This document shows positions 18,489 to 27,180 of a stretch of 64,000 bases of DNA, in pieces (position 1 is the first letter of the stretch; each line of letters opens with the position of its first letter). The stretch is from NCBI RefSeq assembly GCF_000577275.2, contig NZ_HG916852.1:313001-377000 (forward strand), written 5' to 3'. This DNA comes from Rhizobium favelukesii. GTDB taxonomy: Bacteria > Pseudomonadota > Alphaproteobacteria > Rhizobiales > Rhizobiaceae. The translations under genes and the position numbers were made by a program. Below the pieces are notes generated by a model. That model was not told the origin of the DNA. It saw only the letters and a list, made by a program, of their open reading frames with translations, and did not search any database.

Positions 18489-19544
18489 TTAGTCCTCCAG
18501 CGTTCCGGGTTTGCGCATCGCCTTGCTGGCGGTCTTGCAAGCAATCTTCATCAGGTCGGCGCGGCGGCGAACGAGCCGTTCGGAACTGCGCGTAACGATC
18601 AGCCCGGCCTGCGGCGCCCGAATCTCGATGCTGCCATCAGCCATACCGGGCCGGGTGATCAACGTGGCAAGAATGTCGCCTTCGACAACCTGCTCGCCGA
18701 TGTTGCGGTGGAACAGAACCGTACCGGCCTCCGGCGCACGGACCATCTCGATATTGTCGAGCGGTACCGCTGGTCCTTCGAAGGCGGGCAGTGAAACAGC
18801 GGCGTCGATGGCGCCGCGGCTTGCCAGAAACGTCCAAAGCCCCTCGGCATCCTTCATCGCCATCCCGGGATAGACATCGCGGCGGCCGCGAAGCTCGACG
18901 GTCACAGACAGCTTGCCGGGCAGGCGCGATCGCTTCTCCGGCGTCTCGTACTTCCAGGCAAAACCGACGGCTTCTTCAAACGCCGAACTCTCGCCATCCG
19001 ATAGAAGAACCGCCTCCATCTCCATCGCCGATGCGAGATCGGCCGCCTCCGGCCAGAAAGCCTCATCGATATAAGCATATTGCAGCGACTCATCATCGCA
19101 ATGCAGATCGATCACCAGATCGCATCCAAGCGCCATGTGCAGCAACTGGCGTTTCAGTTTGTCGACTGCCGCAAGACGCTCGAGCTTCTCAAGAAGCCCG
19201 TCGCGATCCTTCACCGAAATCAGCGGAAATTCCCGATTGAAGTTGGTGCGCGATCCAAGATCGAAGCGGCCCTGAAGTTCGCCGAAATGAGACTGGGCCG
19301 CACCGATCGGGTTGGCATGCGGGACGACGATAATGTCGCTCTTGATCTGGCCGGCACTTTCGGACTGGCGCAAACTTTCGCACAGATAATGCACCAAAGC
19401 GGTGCCAGGCAGTTCGTCGGCGTGCAGGGCTGCCTGAATATAAACCTTCGGCGCCGCGGGATCGCTGCCCTTGAAGCGAAGAACGGGAAGCCGCCATTCG
19501 ATACCCGCCGTGTCGCCCGCAATGATGATTTCGGACGTATTCAT
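18489..19544 (-). CDS. Succinylglutamate desuccinylase/aspartoacylase family hydrolase
   Basis: This 351-aa zinc hydrolase has HADELPG, giving ligands His41 and Glu44, and a third ligand His148 in VIDLHCDDE. NFNREFP supplies the substrate-binding arginine region. The C-terminal 90 residues form a barrel-like domain with APEAGTVLFHRNIGEQVVEGDILA, as in the AstE/AspA group with a biotinyl-like tail. It probably cleaves an N-acyl amino acid. It heads the unit with the ArsC-like gene and ybaK. Confidence 0.9.
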   Translation of the reverse strand: MNTSEIIIAGDTAGIEWRLPVLRFKGSDPAAPKVYIQAALHADELPGTALVHYLCESLRQSESAGQIKSDIIVVPHANPIGAAQSHFGELQGRFDLGSRTNFNREFPLISVKDRDGLLEKLERLAAVDKLKRQLLHMALGCDLVIDLHCDDESLQYAYIDEAFWPEAADLASAMEMEAVLLSDGESSAFEEAVGFAWKYETPEKRSRLPGKLSVTVELRGRRDVYPGMAMKDAEGLWTFLASRGAIDAAVSLPAFEGPAVPLDNIEMVRAPEAGTVLFHRNIGEQVVEGDILATLITRPGMADGSIEIRAPQAGLIVTRSSERLVRRRADLMKIACKTASKAMRKPGTLED

Positions 19545-19610
19545 ATCGCTCTCCCCGTCATGCCGTCGTCGCAGGAGCTTTAAGCGACTCTCATAGCCCT
19601 CGGCAAGTCG

Positions 19611-20148
19611 TTATCCTCGCACCTGCAGCGGCCAACGATCGACATACTCGTAGCCACGTTCGCGCGGACGATTGCGGAGCAGTACGAATTCGCGCGGCGA
19701 CGACCACGGGTCTCAGCAGAGCGACGCGCGGCATCTCGTCGCTGTCGTAGAGTAGTGTGGCATGAGGATGAAGGTTGCGAGTTATTCTGGCGTCTTCGCC
19801 GAGATTGTGCATCTCGATGCCGATCTGCACATGCAGTTACCGCAGCAGCTCGCGGTCACCGTTGCCGCTGGGGACGATGGCGTTTCGTGGAGACGTCCTG
19901 AAGGTCGCGACATGATCAAATGACAGTTCGAACTGGCAGGCGTCGATGGCACTGGCGGCCCGACGGCTGCGAAGATCACCGCATCTGAAATCCGCGTGCT
20001 CTAGTCCACGTTAGCGAGACATGCAGAAGCTCGGTTGGATGCGGTGATGCGAAGGGAAGGTGAGCCAGCTGGAGCCGCCTTTGGGCCTCCAGGGATTCAC
20101 TGAGCGATTGCCCGTCCGGCAAAATCGCAAAGAAACGTTTCTCATTGT
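19611..20148 (-). pseudogene. LigT-type 2'-5' RNA ligase family pseudogene
   Basis: Pieces of a 2'-5' RNA ligase/phosphodiesterase occur in order over several minus frames. They are KRFFAILPDGQSL (N-terminus), TELLHVSLTWT (first HxS motif), CQFELSFDHVATF, LHPHATLLYD (second HxT motif) and REFVLLRNRPRERGYEYVDRW (C-terminus, stop at 19611). The frame is interrupted by TGA near 20000, TAA near 19842 and a frameshift near 19680, and no start codon is left. Order and motif spacing are as in intact LigT-family proteins, so this is a clear dead gene. Confidence 0.8.
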
Positions 20149-20400
20149 CGAAGCGTGATGCGCGCGGGCTGATTTTCGGGGAAGTCGAAGGATGCCTGTC
20201 GGCTCTGTTCGTGCATGACCAGCTACCGGGGCATCTGCCCGCCTTTCGTTCTCCAGGGAATGCAGGGATCGTAATACCTGATCTTGAAATGAAGAAAAGA
20301 AAAAGAGCATTGAATCATGATTCGCGGCATGGCGTTTGGTGCCGCGCAAGAAACGGGTTGAATTCAGCGCTCGGCTACACGATTTTCAGGGTGATCCAGC

Positions 20401-20979
20401 ATGGAGGCAGTGACCATGAAACAGGCAACGCACCACTATCTGATCTTCGAAACCGCCGCCGGCTTTTGCGGTCTTGCCTGGAGCGATGTCGGCGTCACGC
20501 GTTTCCAATTGCCGACGTCGAGCGCCGAGGCGACGGAGCGCCTTCTCCTGCGTCGCATCCCAGGCGCCGAACCCACAGCGCCACCTCCTGCAGTCACCGA
20601 GGCGGTGGCGGCGGTAAAGCGCTATTTCCACGGAGAGCCGACGGATTTCTCGGCCATCAAGCTTGACCTCACTGGCCAGGACGCCTTCTTCAAACAGATC
20701 TACGATGCCGCCCGGCAGGTCGGCTGGGGTCACACGACCACCTATGGCGCACTCGCAAAGCAACTCGGCGCGGGGCCGGAGGCGGCGCGCGATGTCGGCC
20801 AGGCGATGGCGAAAAATCCGGTGGCGTTGATCATCCCTTGCCATCGTGTTCTTGCGGCCGGAAACAAGATCGGCGGCTTTTCCGCACCGGGAGGTTCGTC
20901 GTCCAAGCAGAAGATGCTCGAACTCGAGGGCGTCAGCCTGGCGCCGCCGAAACCGGCGCAGCAATCCCTCGATTTATGA
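20401..20979 (+). CDS. ogt: Methylated-DNA-protein cysteine methyltransferase
   Basis: This 192-aa suicide enzyme removes alkyl groups from O6-alkylguanine in DNA. The active site IIPCHRVL places the acceptor Cys at residue 147, and GHTTTYGALAKQLG is the winged-helix DNA-binding part. IGGFSAPGGSSSKQKMLELEG closes the domain. Met6 (20416) is an alternative start with a comparable context. It has no Ada regulatory domain, so it is an Ogt/MGMT type. It stands as a single gene after the LigT remnant. Confidence 0.92.
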   Translation: MEAVTMKQATHHYLIFETAAGFCGLAWSDVGVTRFQLPTSSAEATERLLLRRIPGAEPTAPPPAVTEAVAAVKRYFHGEPTDFSAIKLDLTGQDAFFKQIYDAARQVGWGHTTTYGALAKQLGAGPEAARDVGQAMAKNPVALIIPCHRVLAAGNKIGGFSAPGGSSSKQKMLELEGVSLAPPKPAQQSLDL

Positions 20980-21626
20980 TAGGGTTTGGAGGTCGCATAA
21001 GGCGATTGCGACCGGTAATCGTTGCCACTCGATGGTTAAACGGCTTATAACCAATTGAAATTGCTTGCAAATATTTCGTGGCGTCGAGAAAGACCCGACA
21101 CCGAGGCCGTCAAAAAGTTAGGCTTATGATTTTAAAGGGAAAATGGCCGAAAAACTATTTTTGAGGTGTCGCCGACTATCAGAGCCTATTGACCCTTGGG
21201 ATAGAATTTTTGACCGGCCATCGCTTCGCCGTTGGCGATAAAAAGTACCGTCGCGTCACATAGCAGACCCGCTATGCCATCCATCGAGGAAAATCTTTCC
21301 GCTGACGACGAAGAACCGTATCCCGGATCCGTCAGAAATTCTGGCTCTTGAATTCAAAGGAGAATTTCGGCGATCCGCGATTTGCTCGGTTTCAAAGACG
21401 ATCGATATCGGTTGGTCTATTTTCCTCGGAGTTCTCCGCAGAAGCGGCGTCTCCAGCCTGCCAAAAAGACCGTCAGCGATGGTGAAGTCCGTCGCCGTCA
21501 GTAGTGTGGCTCTCGCGCCGGTTGCGATACGGCGCAATATTCGCAGATTGAACGACGCCGCTTCAAGCGATCGCAGCTCGGCTTCCGACCGGATCACGGC
21601 AAGCGTCGCCGGCGACCTGCCGGGCG
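20980..21626. other. Gap without a recognisable gene
   Basis: About 650 bp lie between ogt and the LysR stop. The first 270 bp are relatively AT-rich with no frame. The rest carries a continuous minus frame ending at 21256 that enters from inside the LysR gene. It has segments such as ATLLTATDFTIADGLFGRL and IRFFVVSGKIFLDGWHS that look protein-like, but no start codon or family could be assigned. A decayed gene is possible. Confidence 0.35.
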
Positions 21627-22523
21627 TCAGTCGCGCGATATGGACAGCCCCGCGAGAAGCGGACCGTACGCGGCGAGCCTGCGGGATACGAACTCCGTGA
21701 AGAGCCGCACGCGCTTCGTCTTGCGTGTCTCCCCCTGTGTGAGAAGCCAGAGCGTTCCGTACATGTGCAGGTCGGTGCCCGGCACCCTCACCAGTAGGGG
21801 GTCGGCATCTCCGAAGAAGCACGGCAGTGTCGTGATCCCGAGCCCTTGCCGTACAGCAACGATCTGCGCCTCGGCGTCCGTGGTCCTGAATGGAACCCCC
21901 GTGGTGCGAACGTCACCCTCGCTGGCCCAATCCGGAATTCCATGAATGCTTATGACGATCCACCGGATGGGATCAGGCGCGCCCACACGCCATGCGGCTA
22001 GTCGATCGCAGGACATGTAGACGCCGCCGAACAGCTCCGGTCCCTTCAGGCCGTGAAGATTGAGCGGCAGGGTTTTGCGGTCGTAGACGACGCGGATCGC
22101 CACGTCGGCCTCTCGGTTGGTCAGATTTGCCAGCTCGCCGGACGACAAGATTTCCATCTCGATGTCCGGATGCAGACGCGCGAAATCGGCGAAGTCCGGC
22201 ATGAGCAGGTGTGTCGCGAGGGGCGGAGCCAACGTCACCCGCAGAAGCCCGCGCACGCTCTGGTCGCGCCCGAAGACGCGCGTCTCCAGCTGGTGCGACG
22301 ACGCTTCCATCTGGTTCGCGAGCTCGAGGACCTCCTCGCCCGCAGCCGTCAGGCGGTACCCCGAAGGCAGCTTTTCGAACATCTGCGCCCCGAGGCGTTC
22401 CTCGAGCTGTGCGATGCGTCGCAGCACGGTCGAGTGATACACCCCGAGGCCCTCGGCGGCGGCTCGGACCGAGCCCCCGCGCGCGACGGCAAGAAAGTAG
22501 CGAACGTCATCCCAGTCGATCAT
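21627..22523 (-). CDS. LysR-family transcriptional regulator
   Basis: From the ATG at 22523 this is a 298-aa protein: MIDWDDVRYFLAVARGG, then the HTH with AAEGLGVYHSTVLRRIAQLE. The wing is EKLPSGYRLTAAGEEVLE. The effector domain starts at RGLLRVTLAPPLATHLLMP. This subtype, with an IDWDDVRYF start, is common beside oxidoreductase genes. It is divergent from the SDR at 22791 across a 267-bp gap, and that SDR is its likely target. A longer frame from 22601 lacks homology. Confidence 0.9.
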   Translation of the reverse strand: MIDWDDVRYFLAVARGGSVRAAAEGLGVYHSTVLRRIAQLEERLGAQMFEKLPSGYRLTAAGEEVLELANQMEASSHQLETRVFGRDQSVRGLLRVTLAPPLATHLLMPDFADFARLHPDIEMEILSSGELANLTNREADVAIRVVYDRKTLPLNLHGLKGPELFGGVYMSCDRLAAWRVGAPDPIRWIVISIHGIPDWASEGDVRTTGVPFRTTDAEAQIVAVRQGLGITTLPCFFGDADPLLVRVPGTDLHMYGTLWLLTQGETRKTKRVRLFTEFVSRRLAAYGPLLAGLSISRD

Positions 22524-22790
22524 GGTGCAATCCCGCACCGTGCGGTGCGCCTTCCAAAGCCCGTATCTAACACATCGAACAGCAGTACTGGCGGTCATCA
22601 TAGCCTATGTCGACGAGTGCTGCCCAATTCCGAACGGCGGACACCGATCGTCGCGGCTGGCGTCAGTCGTCCAGCCGGATCGATTTCGCACCACCGATGT
22701 GCGCGCTTCCGCACTCAACAACTGACGCCCGCGGACCCATTTCGAAGTTCTCGGAGGCAGACGCTGTCCGATACGACGAAAGGAGAAGTC

Positions 22791-23525
22791 ATGGGAAAGC
22801 TTGAGGGTAAGGTTGCTGTCATCACGGGTGGATCGAGCGGCATGGCGCTGGCGAGCGCCAAGCGGTTCGTTGAAGAAGGCGCCTATGTTTTCATCACGGG
22901 CCGGAGACAGGAGCCGCTCGATGAGGCCGTCAAGCTGATCGGCCGGAACGTGACCGGCGTGCGCGGCGACGCGTCCAATCTCGACGACCTCGACCGCCTG
23001 TTCGATACAGTCAACCGGGAAAAGGGCAAGATCGACATCCTGTACGCGAGCGCCGGCATGGGCGAAGCCGTCCCCCTGGGCGAGATTACCGAGCAGCACT
23101 TCGATGCGGCCTTCGGCCTGAATGCGCGCGGCACGCTGTTTACGGTTCAGAAGGCGTTGCCGCTGTTCAACGATGGTGGATCGATCTTCATGACCGGGTC
23201 AATTGCTTCGATCAAAGGGTTTCCTGGTTTCAGCGTGTATGCGGCGAGCAAGGCGACGTTGCTCGCATTCGCACGCGGGTGGCTCAACGAACTGAAGGGC
23301 AGGAAAATCCGGGTGAACGTGCTGAGCCCGGGGCAGATCGCCACACCCATTCAGGAGCAACTCTTCGACGAGGAGACGAAGCGGTATTTCGAATCCCTGG
23401 TCCCGCGGGGAAAGATGGGTGGTCCTGAGGAAATTGCGACGGTCGCGCTGTTTCTTGCTTCAGACGATTCGAGCTTCGTGAATGGGGTGGAATTGTATGT
23501 CGACGGCGGCACCTCGGCCATCTGA
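22791..23525 (+). CDS. Short-chain dehydrogenase/reductase
   Basis: This 244-aa SDR starts at ATG 22791 after an AGGAG ribosome site. The cofactor motif is TGGSSGMA (residues 12-19), with Met where the classical TGxxxGIG has Ile. NAG is replaced by YASAG, and the catalytic residues are Ser137, Tyr150 and Lys154 (SVYAASK). The C-terminal VELYVDGGTSAI is typical. RR at 38-39 after the second beta strand suggests NADPH. It is probably controlled by the divergent LysR regulator. Confidence 0.93.
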   Translation: MGKLEGKVAVITGGSSGMALASAKRFVEEGAYVFITGRRQEPLDEAVKLIGRNVTGVRGDASNLDDLDRLFDTVNREKGKIDILYASAGMGEAVPLGEITEQHFDAAFGLNARGTLFTVQKALPLFNDGGSIFMTGSIASIKGFPGFSVYAASKATLLAFARGWLNELKGRKIRVNVLSPGQIATPIQEQLFDEETKRYFESLVPRGKMGGPEEIATVALFLASDDSSFVNGVELYVDGGTSAI

Positions 23526-23740
23526 ATCGCGCCGGATCGCGGGAAGCGGCTGACCGTCCGGCCGCGCGGAAGTCGTTCACGGCAGGACGTCTACGCGTCA
23601 ATTCAGGAATTCGAACCGATGACGCGCATCGCTTGGGGTGGTGGTCCGAAGATCTCGCGAAGGTCGCCATGCAGCGAAACGGATAACCCAGCGCCGTTGA
23701 GGGCCGGGGAATCAATATCAACACGGATCGGAGAAGTATT

Positions 23741-24343
23741 ATGAGCTATGCGATTGTAGGATTCGGTGCGGTAGGCCAGGCTCTCGCCCACGCCTTCGCC
23801 CGTAAAAACATCGACGTGACCGTCGCGAGCCGCCGGCCGCCCGAGGCGTTGGCGCCGCAGGCTCGGGCGATTGGACCCAGGGTCGTCGCCAAGTCGCTGC
23901 GGGACGCAGTCGAGGCCGACACGATCATCTTGGCGGTCCCGTTCGGGGAGCATCGTGAGCTTGCGAAGGCCCTGCCGAGCTGGGAAGGCAAGACAGTCAT
24001 CGACGCGACGAACGCGTTTGGAGTTCTCCTTGAAGAGCTGGACGGCCTCCCGTCCTCCGCCTTCGTCGCGAAGGCGTTCACCGGCGCCAAGCTCGTGAAA
24101 GGTTTCAATCACCTGGTTGCGGCCAGCCTGGCTGCCGATCCGATCGTCGAGGGCGGGCACCGGGTCGTCTTTCTGTCGAGCGACGACGAGGACGCGATCG
24201 CTCCCGTGGCGGCCTTGGCCAAACAACTCGGGTTCGCACCCGTCAAGCTGGGAAAGCTCAACGAGGGTGGCGCGCTGGTGCACGCACGCGGCCGCACTTG
24301 GGGCCAGCTCATCTTCCAGGATTTGTTCAAGAAGGAGCAGTAG
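23741..24343 (+). CDS. F420-dependent NADP oxidoreductase-like protein
   Basis: This 200-aa Rossmann protein has VGFGAVGQALAHAF (residues 6-19), and NADP specificity is suggested by SRRPP after the second strand. ILAVPFGEH and DATNAF are typical of the family pfam03807 (NADPH-dependent F420 reductase-like). Most rhizobial members probably do not use F420; their substrate is unknown. It lies 215 bp after the SDR on the same strand. The ribosome site (GGAG) is six bases before the ATG. Confidence 0.88.
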   Translation: MSYAIVGFGAVGQALAHAFARKNIDVTVASRRPPEALAPQARAIGPRVVAKSLRDAVEADTIILAVPFGEHRELAKALPSWEGKTVIDATNAFGVLLEELDGLPSSAFVAKAFTGAKLVKGFNHLVAASLAADPIVEGGHRVVFLSSDDEDAIAPVAALAKQLGFAPVKLGKLNEGGALVHARGRTWGQLIFQDLFKKEQ

Positions 24344-24570
24344 TCGATCTACGACCGTGTGATCGACGCCAAGAACTGGTCACGCGCGCTAACTTCTTCG
24401 AGCAGCGCGCGACCGAATATTTGAAGGCCGCAAAGTCGCGAAGGTTGGGGTGGGCCTGACGGTCGAAGCTTCCTCCGGGAAATCCCGGACGATGTCTTCG
24501 GATCGCTCCGCGGCGATGACGATGGCTCGCTGCGAGAAGATTGATGGTCTCAATCTGTCGCCGATCAGGC

Positions 24571-25353
24571 TCAGACAGTCGGGACCGTTCCACCGTCAAC
24601 GACATATTCGGTGCCCGTTATTGAACCGGCGCGATCTGACACGAGGAACGCGATCAAATCCGCCACCTCTTTCGGCTTTGCCGGACGTCCAAGAGGGATG
24701 CCGCCAAGCGATTTCATGATGATCTGCTTGCCGCCTTCATAGTCCGTGCCCTCGTGCTCCGCGAGCCGTTTCGCCAAGTTCACCGCCGCCTCAGTCTCGA
24801 TCCAGCCCGGTGACACACGCACCACACGGATGCCCTTGGGCGTGACCTCTTTCGACAAACTCTTGCTGTAGGTCGAAAGCGCCGCCTTTGCGGCCGCATA
24901 GGCGGTCGTGGATTCCGGTAGCGGCAGTTCGCGCTGGATTGAGGTGACGTGAATAATAACGCCCGATCCCCGTTCGATCATCGATGGCAACAGCGCGCGA
25001 TCGATCCGAACGGCCGCCATCAGATTCTGATCCAACGCCTTTGACCATTGATAGTCATCGAGCGCAGCGAAACCGCCGCCTGGCGCGCTCGACCCGCCGA
25101 GCACGTTGACGATGATATCGATCCCGCCAAGTTGCTCCGTGACCGCCTTCGCAACAGCAGAGCATCCATCGGCCGTCGAAAGGTCAGCGGCCACGAAATG
25201 GACGCCATCGGACGAGGTTTCGGGGATCGAACGCGCGGTCGTCAGGACCCTGACACCAGCGTCGAGAAGCACCGACACCACCGCTTCGCCGAGGCCCTTT
25301 GTGCCGCCCGTTACCAGCGCCCGACGACCTTCAAGTTCTAGGCTGAAGCTCAT
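24571..25353 (-). CDS. Short-chain dehydrogenase/reductase
   Basis: This 260-aa SDR has [10 protein letters not shown] (residues 15-24), NVLGGSSAP replacing the NAG motif, and a catalytic triad of Ser138, Tyr152 and Lys156 (TAYAAAK). The C-terminal [14 protein letters not shown] is typical. Its ATG overlaps the stop of the SnoaL-like gene by four bases (ATGA), so the two form an operon. That operon is divergent from an HxlR regulator, which is common for quinone- or aldehyde-responsive genes. Confidence 0.92.
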   Translation of the reverse strand: MSFSLELEGRRALVTGGTKGLGEAVVSVLLDAGVRVLTTARSIPETSSDGVHFVAADLSTADGCSAVAKAVTEQLGGIDIIVNVLGGSSAPGGGFAALDDYQWSKALDQNLMAAVRIDRALLPSMIERGSGVIIHVTSIQRELPLPESTTAYAAAKAALSTYSKSLSKEVTPKGIRVVRVSPGWIETEAAVNLAKRLAEHEGTDYEGGKQIIMKSLGGIPLGRPAKPKEVADLIAFLVSDRAGSITGTEYVVDGGTVPTV

Positions 25354-25682
25354 GGGATGATCTCCAGCGATGCGATCTTGTCGCCGTCAAGCTCGAAAAA
25401 ATAGCGGAGATCAACTGGGCTTCCGGGGAAGTTTCCGACCAAGTGGCTGGCGATGACGGTCTTTCCATCCTTGTCTTCGGATGCGAACGGCTCGCTCGTA
25501 TATTGATACTTCGTCGTGGAATTCTCCTTCCACTGCTTGACGGTAACGCGGCCGATGTAGACCTGGCCTTCGTCTTTCACGACGGCATCTTCAGTGAAAC
25601 ACCGTGCGACGGCCTCACGATCAGCTTTGTCCGCGTCCGCGGTGAAATAGTCGGCGATCGGTTTTGCTAGGTCGATAGACAT
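25350..25682 (-). CDS. SnoaL-like/NTF2-fold protein
   Basis: This 110-aa protein has the cone-shaped NTF2/SnoaL pattern: [31 protein letters not shown] at the front, then alternating strands ending in [15 protein letters not shown]. Such domains bind small hydrophobic ligands or act as isomerase/cyclase partners. It overlaps the SDR by four bases and is the first gene of that operon. The HxlR regulator is divergent 82 bp away. Confidence 0.85.
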   Translation of the reverse strand: MSIDLAKPIADYFTADADKADREAVARCFTEDAVVKDEGQVYIGRVTVKQWKENSTTKYQYTSEPFASEDKDGKTVIASHLVGNFPGSPVDLRYFFELDGDKIASLEIIP

Positions 25683-25745
25683 GATTGTTCTCCTTCTCGG
25701 AATGACCAGATCGCCCTGGGCGATGCGAATTGATCCCTCAGAAGA

Positions 25746-25764
25746 TTGGGTTTAAGCTTCCCAA
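25746..25764. promoter_or_regulatory. Inverted repeat abutting the HxlR start
   Basis: TTGGG and CCCAA flank TTTAAGCTT directly before the HxlR ATG, in the 82-bp divergent region. The symmetry and position suit an autoregulatory HxlR site. This is inferred only. Confidence 0.4.
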
Positions 25765-26172
25765 ATGACAAGAACGCACGAAAAAGTAGGGTACTTACCA
25801 GAAAGTAAGGGCGATGGCCTAACACCAACCTCGGCAGCCCATGGGGTCGAACAGGCGCTCAAGATTCTCGAAGGCCGCTGGAAGCTCGTGATCCTCTTCC
25901 ACTTGTTCGGCGGCAAGCTGCTGAGGTTTTCGGATCTGGAACGCGCCATTCCGGCCATCTCGCAGAAGATGCTGATCCAGCAGCTTCGACAGATGGAGAA
26001 GGACGGCATTGTTCGCCGTATCGTGCATCACCAGGTGCCGCCGAAGGTCGAATATGGTCTTACGGCCTGGGGACAGGCGCTGTGTCCGGCGCTCGACGCG
26101 CTGCTGACGTGGGCCGCCGAGCGCGAGTTCGCTGATGACACCAAAGATCTGGATGGCACTGCGTCTCGTTGA
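25765..26172 (+). CDS. HxlR-family transcriptional regulator
   Basis: This 135-aa winged-helix protein has the HxlR signature ILEGRWKLVILFHLFGGKLLRFSDLERAI, then ISQKMLIQQLRQMEKDGIVRR and a wing with VPPKVEYGLTAWG. No cysteine lies at the redox-sensor position near the N-terminus, so it is not obviously an HypR/QorR-type thiol sensor. It is divergent from the SnoaL-SDR operon and likely represses it. Its stop lies only 56 bp from the IS21 insertion. Confidence 0.92.
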   Translation: MTRTHEKVGYLPESKGDGLTPTSAAHGVEQALKILEGRWKLVILFHLFGGKLLRFSDLERAIPAISQKMLIQQLRQMEKDGIVRRIVHHQVPPKVEYGLTAWGQALCPALDALLTWAAEREFADDTKDLDGTASR

Positions 26173-26221
26173 GAGACTCGTGCAGGCATTCTATTGGATC
26201 GATGATGTTGTCCACTTATCG

Positions 26222-26228
26222 CCGATCA
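26222..26228. repeat. Target-site duplication, left copy
   Basis: CCGATCA directly precedes the IS21 left end TGCAGATTCCGA. An identical 7-mer follows the right end. Confidence 0.85.
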
Positions 26229-26330
26229 TGCAGATTCCGAGGCAATCCGCCCCCGCATTCCGAAATAATGCCGCCCCCCAATTCCGAGAATTAACCGCCC
26301 CCTTGTTCCGAGATGATGCCGCCCTCTGAT
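26229..26330. repeat. IS21 left terminal repeats
   Basis: Four related units of the form ATTCCG-N6-8-GCCCCC follow each other (GATTCCGAGG, CATTCCGAAATAATG, AATTCCGAGAATTA, TGTTCCGAGATGATG). The right end, read inward, has the same series. Such multiple short repeats are expected IstA binding sites. Confidence 0.75.
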
Positions 26331-26400
26331 TGGGGTGTTTGTCGGGGTGTTCTGCTGGTGAGACGTTCGTCCTTTCAGTTGCCTGAGAGGAAGGAACGCG

Positions 26401-27172
26401 ATGCCAGCGGAGAGACTGAAGATGCGGCGTGTCCGCGAGATACTGAGATACAGATTTGAGGAAGGCCTTGGCCACAAGTCGATTGCGGTGCGCGTTGGTG
26501 CGGCGCCGTCGACGGTGCGTGAGACGCTGCGCCGTGTGGACATTGCTGGGCTTTCCTGGCCGTTGGGCGAGGACGTCAGCGATGCGATGTTGGAAGCGGC
26601 TCTCTACAAGGCTGCCGGCACGAAGACCGGTCATCGCCGCAGCGCTGAGCCGGATTGGGCTCTTGTTCACCGGGAACTGAAGCGCAAGCATGTGACGCTG
26701 CAGATCCTCTGGGACGAGTATATCGGCCTTCATCCCGAGGGATATCGCTACAGCCGTTACTGTGATTTGTATCGCGGCTGGGCGCTGAAGCTGCCGGTGA
26801 CAACGCGCCAAAACCATGCGGCCGGCGAAAAGCTGTTCGTCGATTATGCCGGCGACACGGTCACGGTGGTCGTCGACAGATTGTCGGGAAAGACGCGGCA
26901 AGCCCACCTGTTCGTCGCAGTGCTCGGCGCATCGAGCCTTTCATTTGCACATGCTCGCTGGAGCGAAACGTTGCCCGACTGGATCGAATGTCACCTGCTT
27001 GCGCTTGAGGCGTTCGGTGGCGCACCGGCGTTGCTGGTTCCCGACAACGCCAAGGTCGCCGTCATCAAGGCCTGCCATTTTGATCCGCAGGTCAATCGCA
27101 CCTATGCCGGGATGGCGGCTCATTACGGAAGCGCTGTTCTTCCGGCACGACCGCGCCGCCCGCGCGACAAGG
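26401..27172 (+). pseudogene. istA: istA, 5' fragment (IS21 transposase)
   Basis: This is the first 257 codons of the IS21 transposase. An HTH region (RYRFEEGLGHKSIAVRVGAAPSTVRETLRR) opens it, then the RNase H-like catalytic core: EKLFVDYAGDTV gives the first Asp and ALLVPDNAKVAV the second. It breaks after PRRPRDK at the junction with the serine-recombinase cassette. The frame reads on for 218 meaningless codons to 27828. The missing remainder, including the catalytic Glu region AKVEAAV, restarts at 30491. Confidence 0.92.
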
Positions 27173-27180
27173 AGCGGACA

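Noticed and set aside
20145..20666. Plus-strand frame before and over ogt
   Set aside because: It is out of frame with Ogt and antisense to the LigT remnant; no homology.
21236..21258. AAAAAGTACCGTC shared with the inverted repeat at 38647
   Set aside because: A 13-base match between two places is expected by chance in 64 kb; there is no hairpin here.
22053..22790. Upstream extension of the SDR frame
   Set aside because: It is antisense to the LysR gene; the real SDR start is ATG 22791 with AGGAG upstream.
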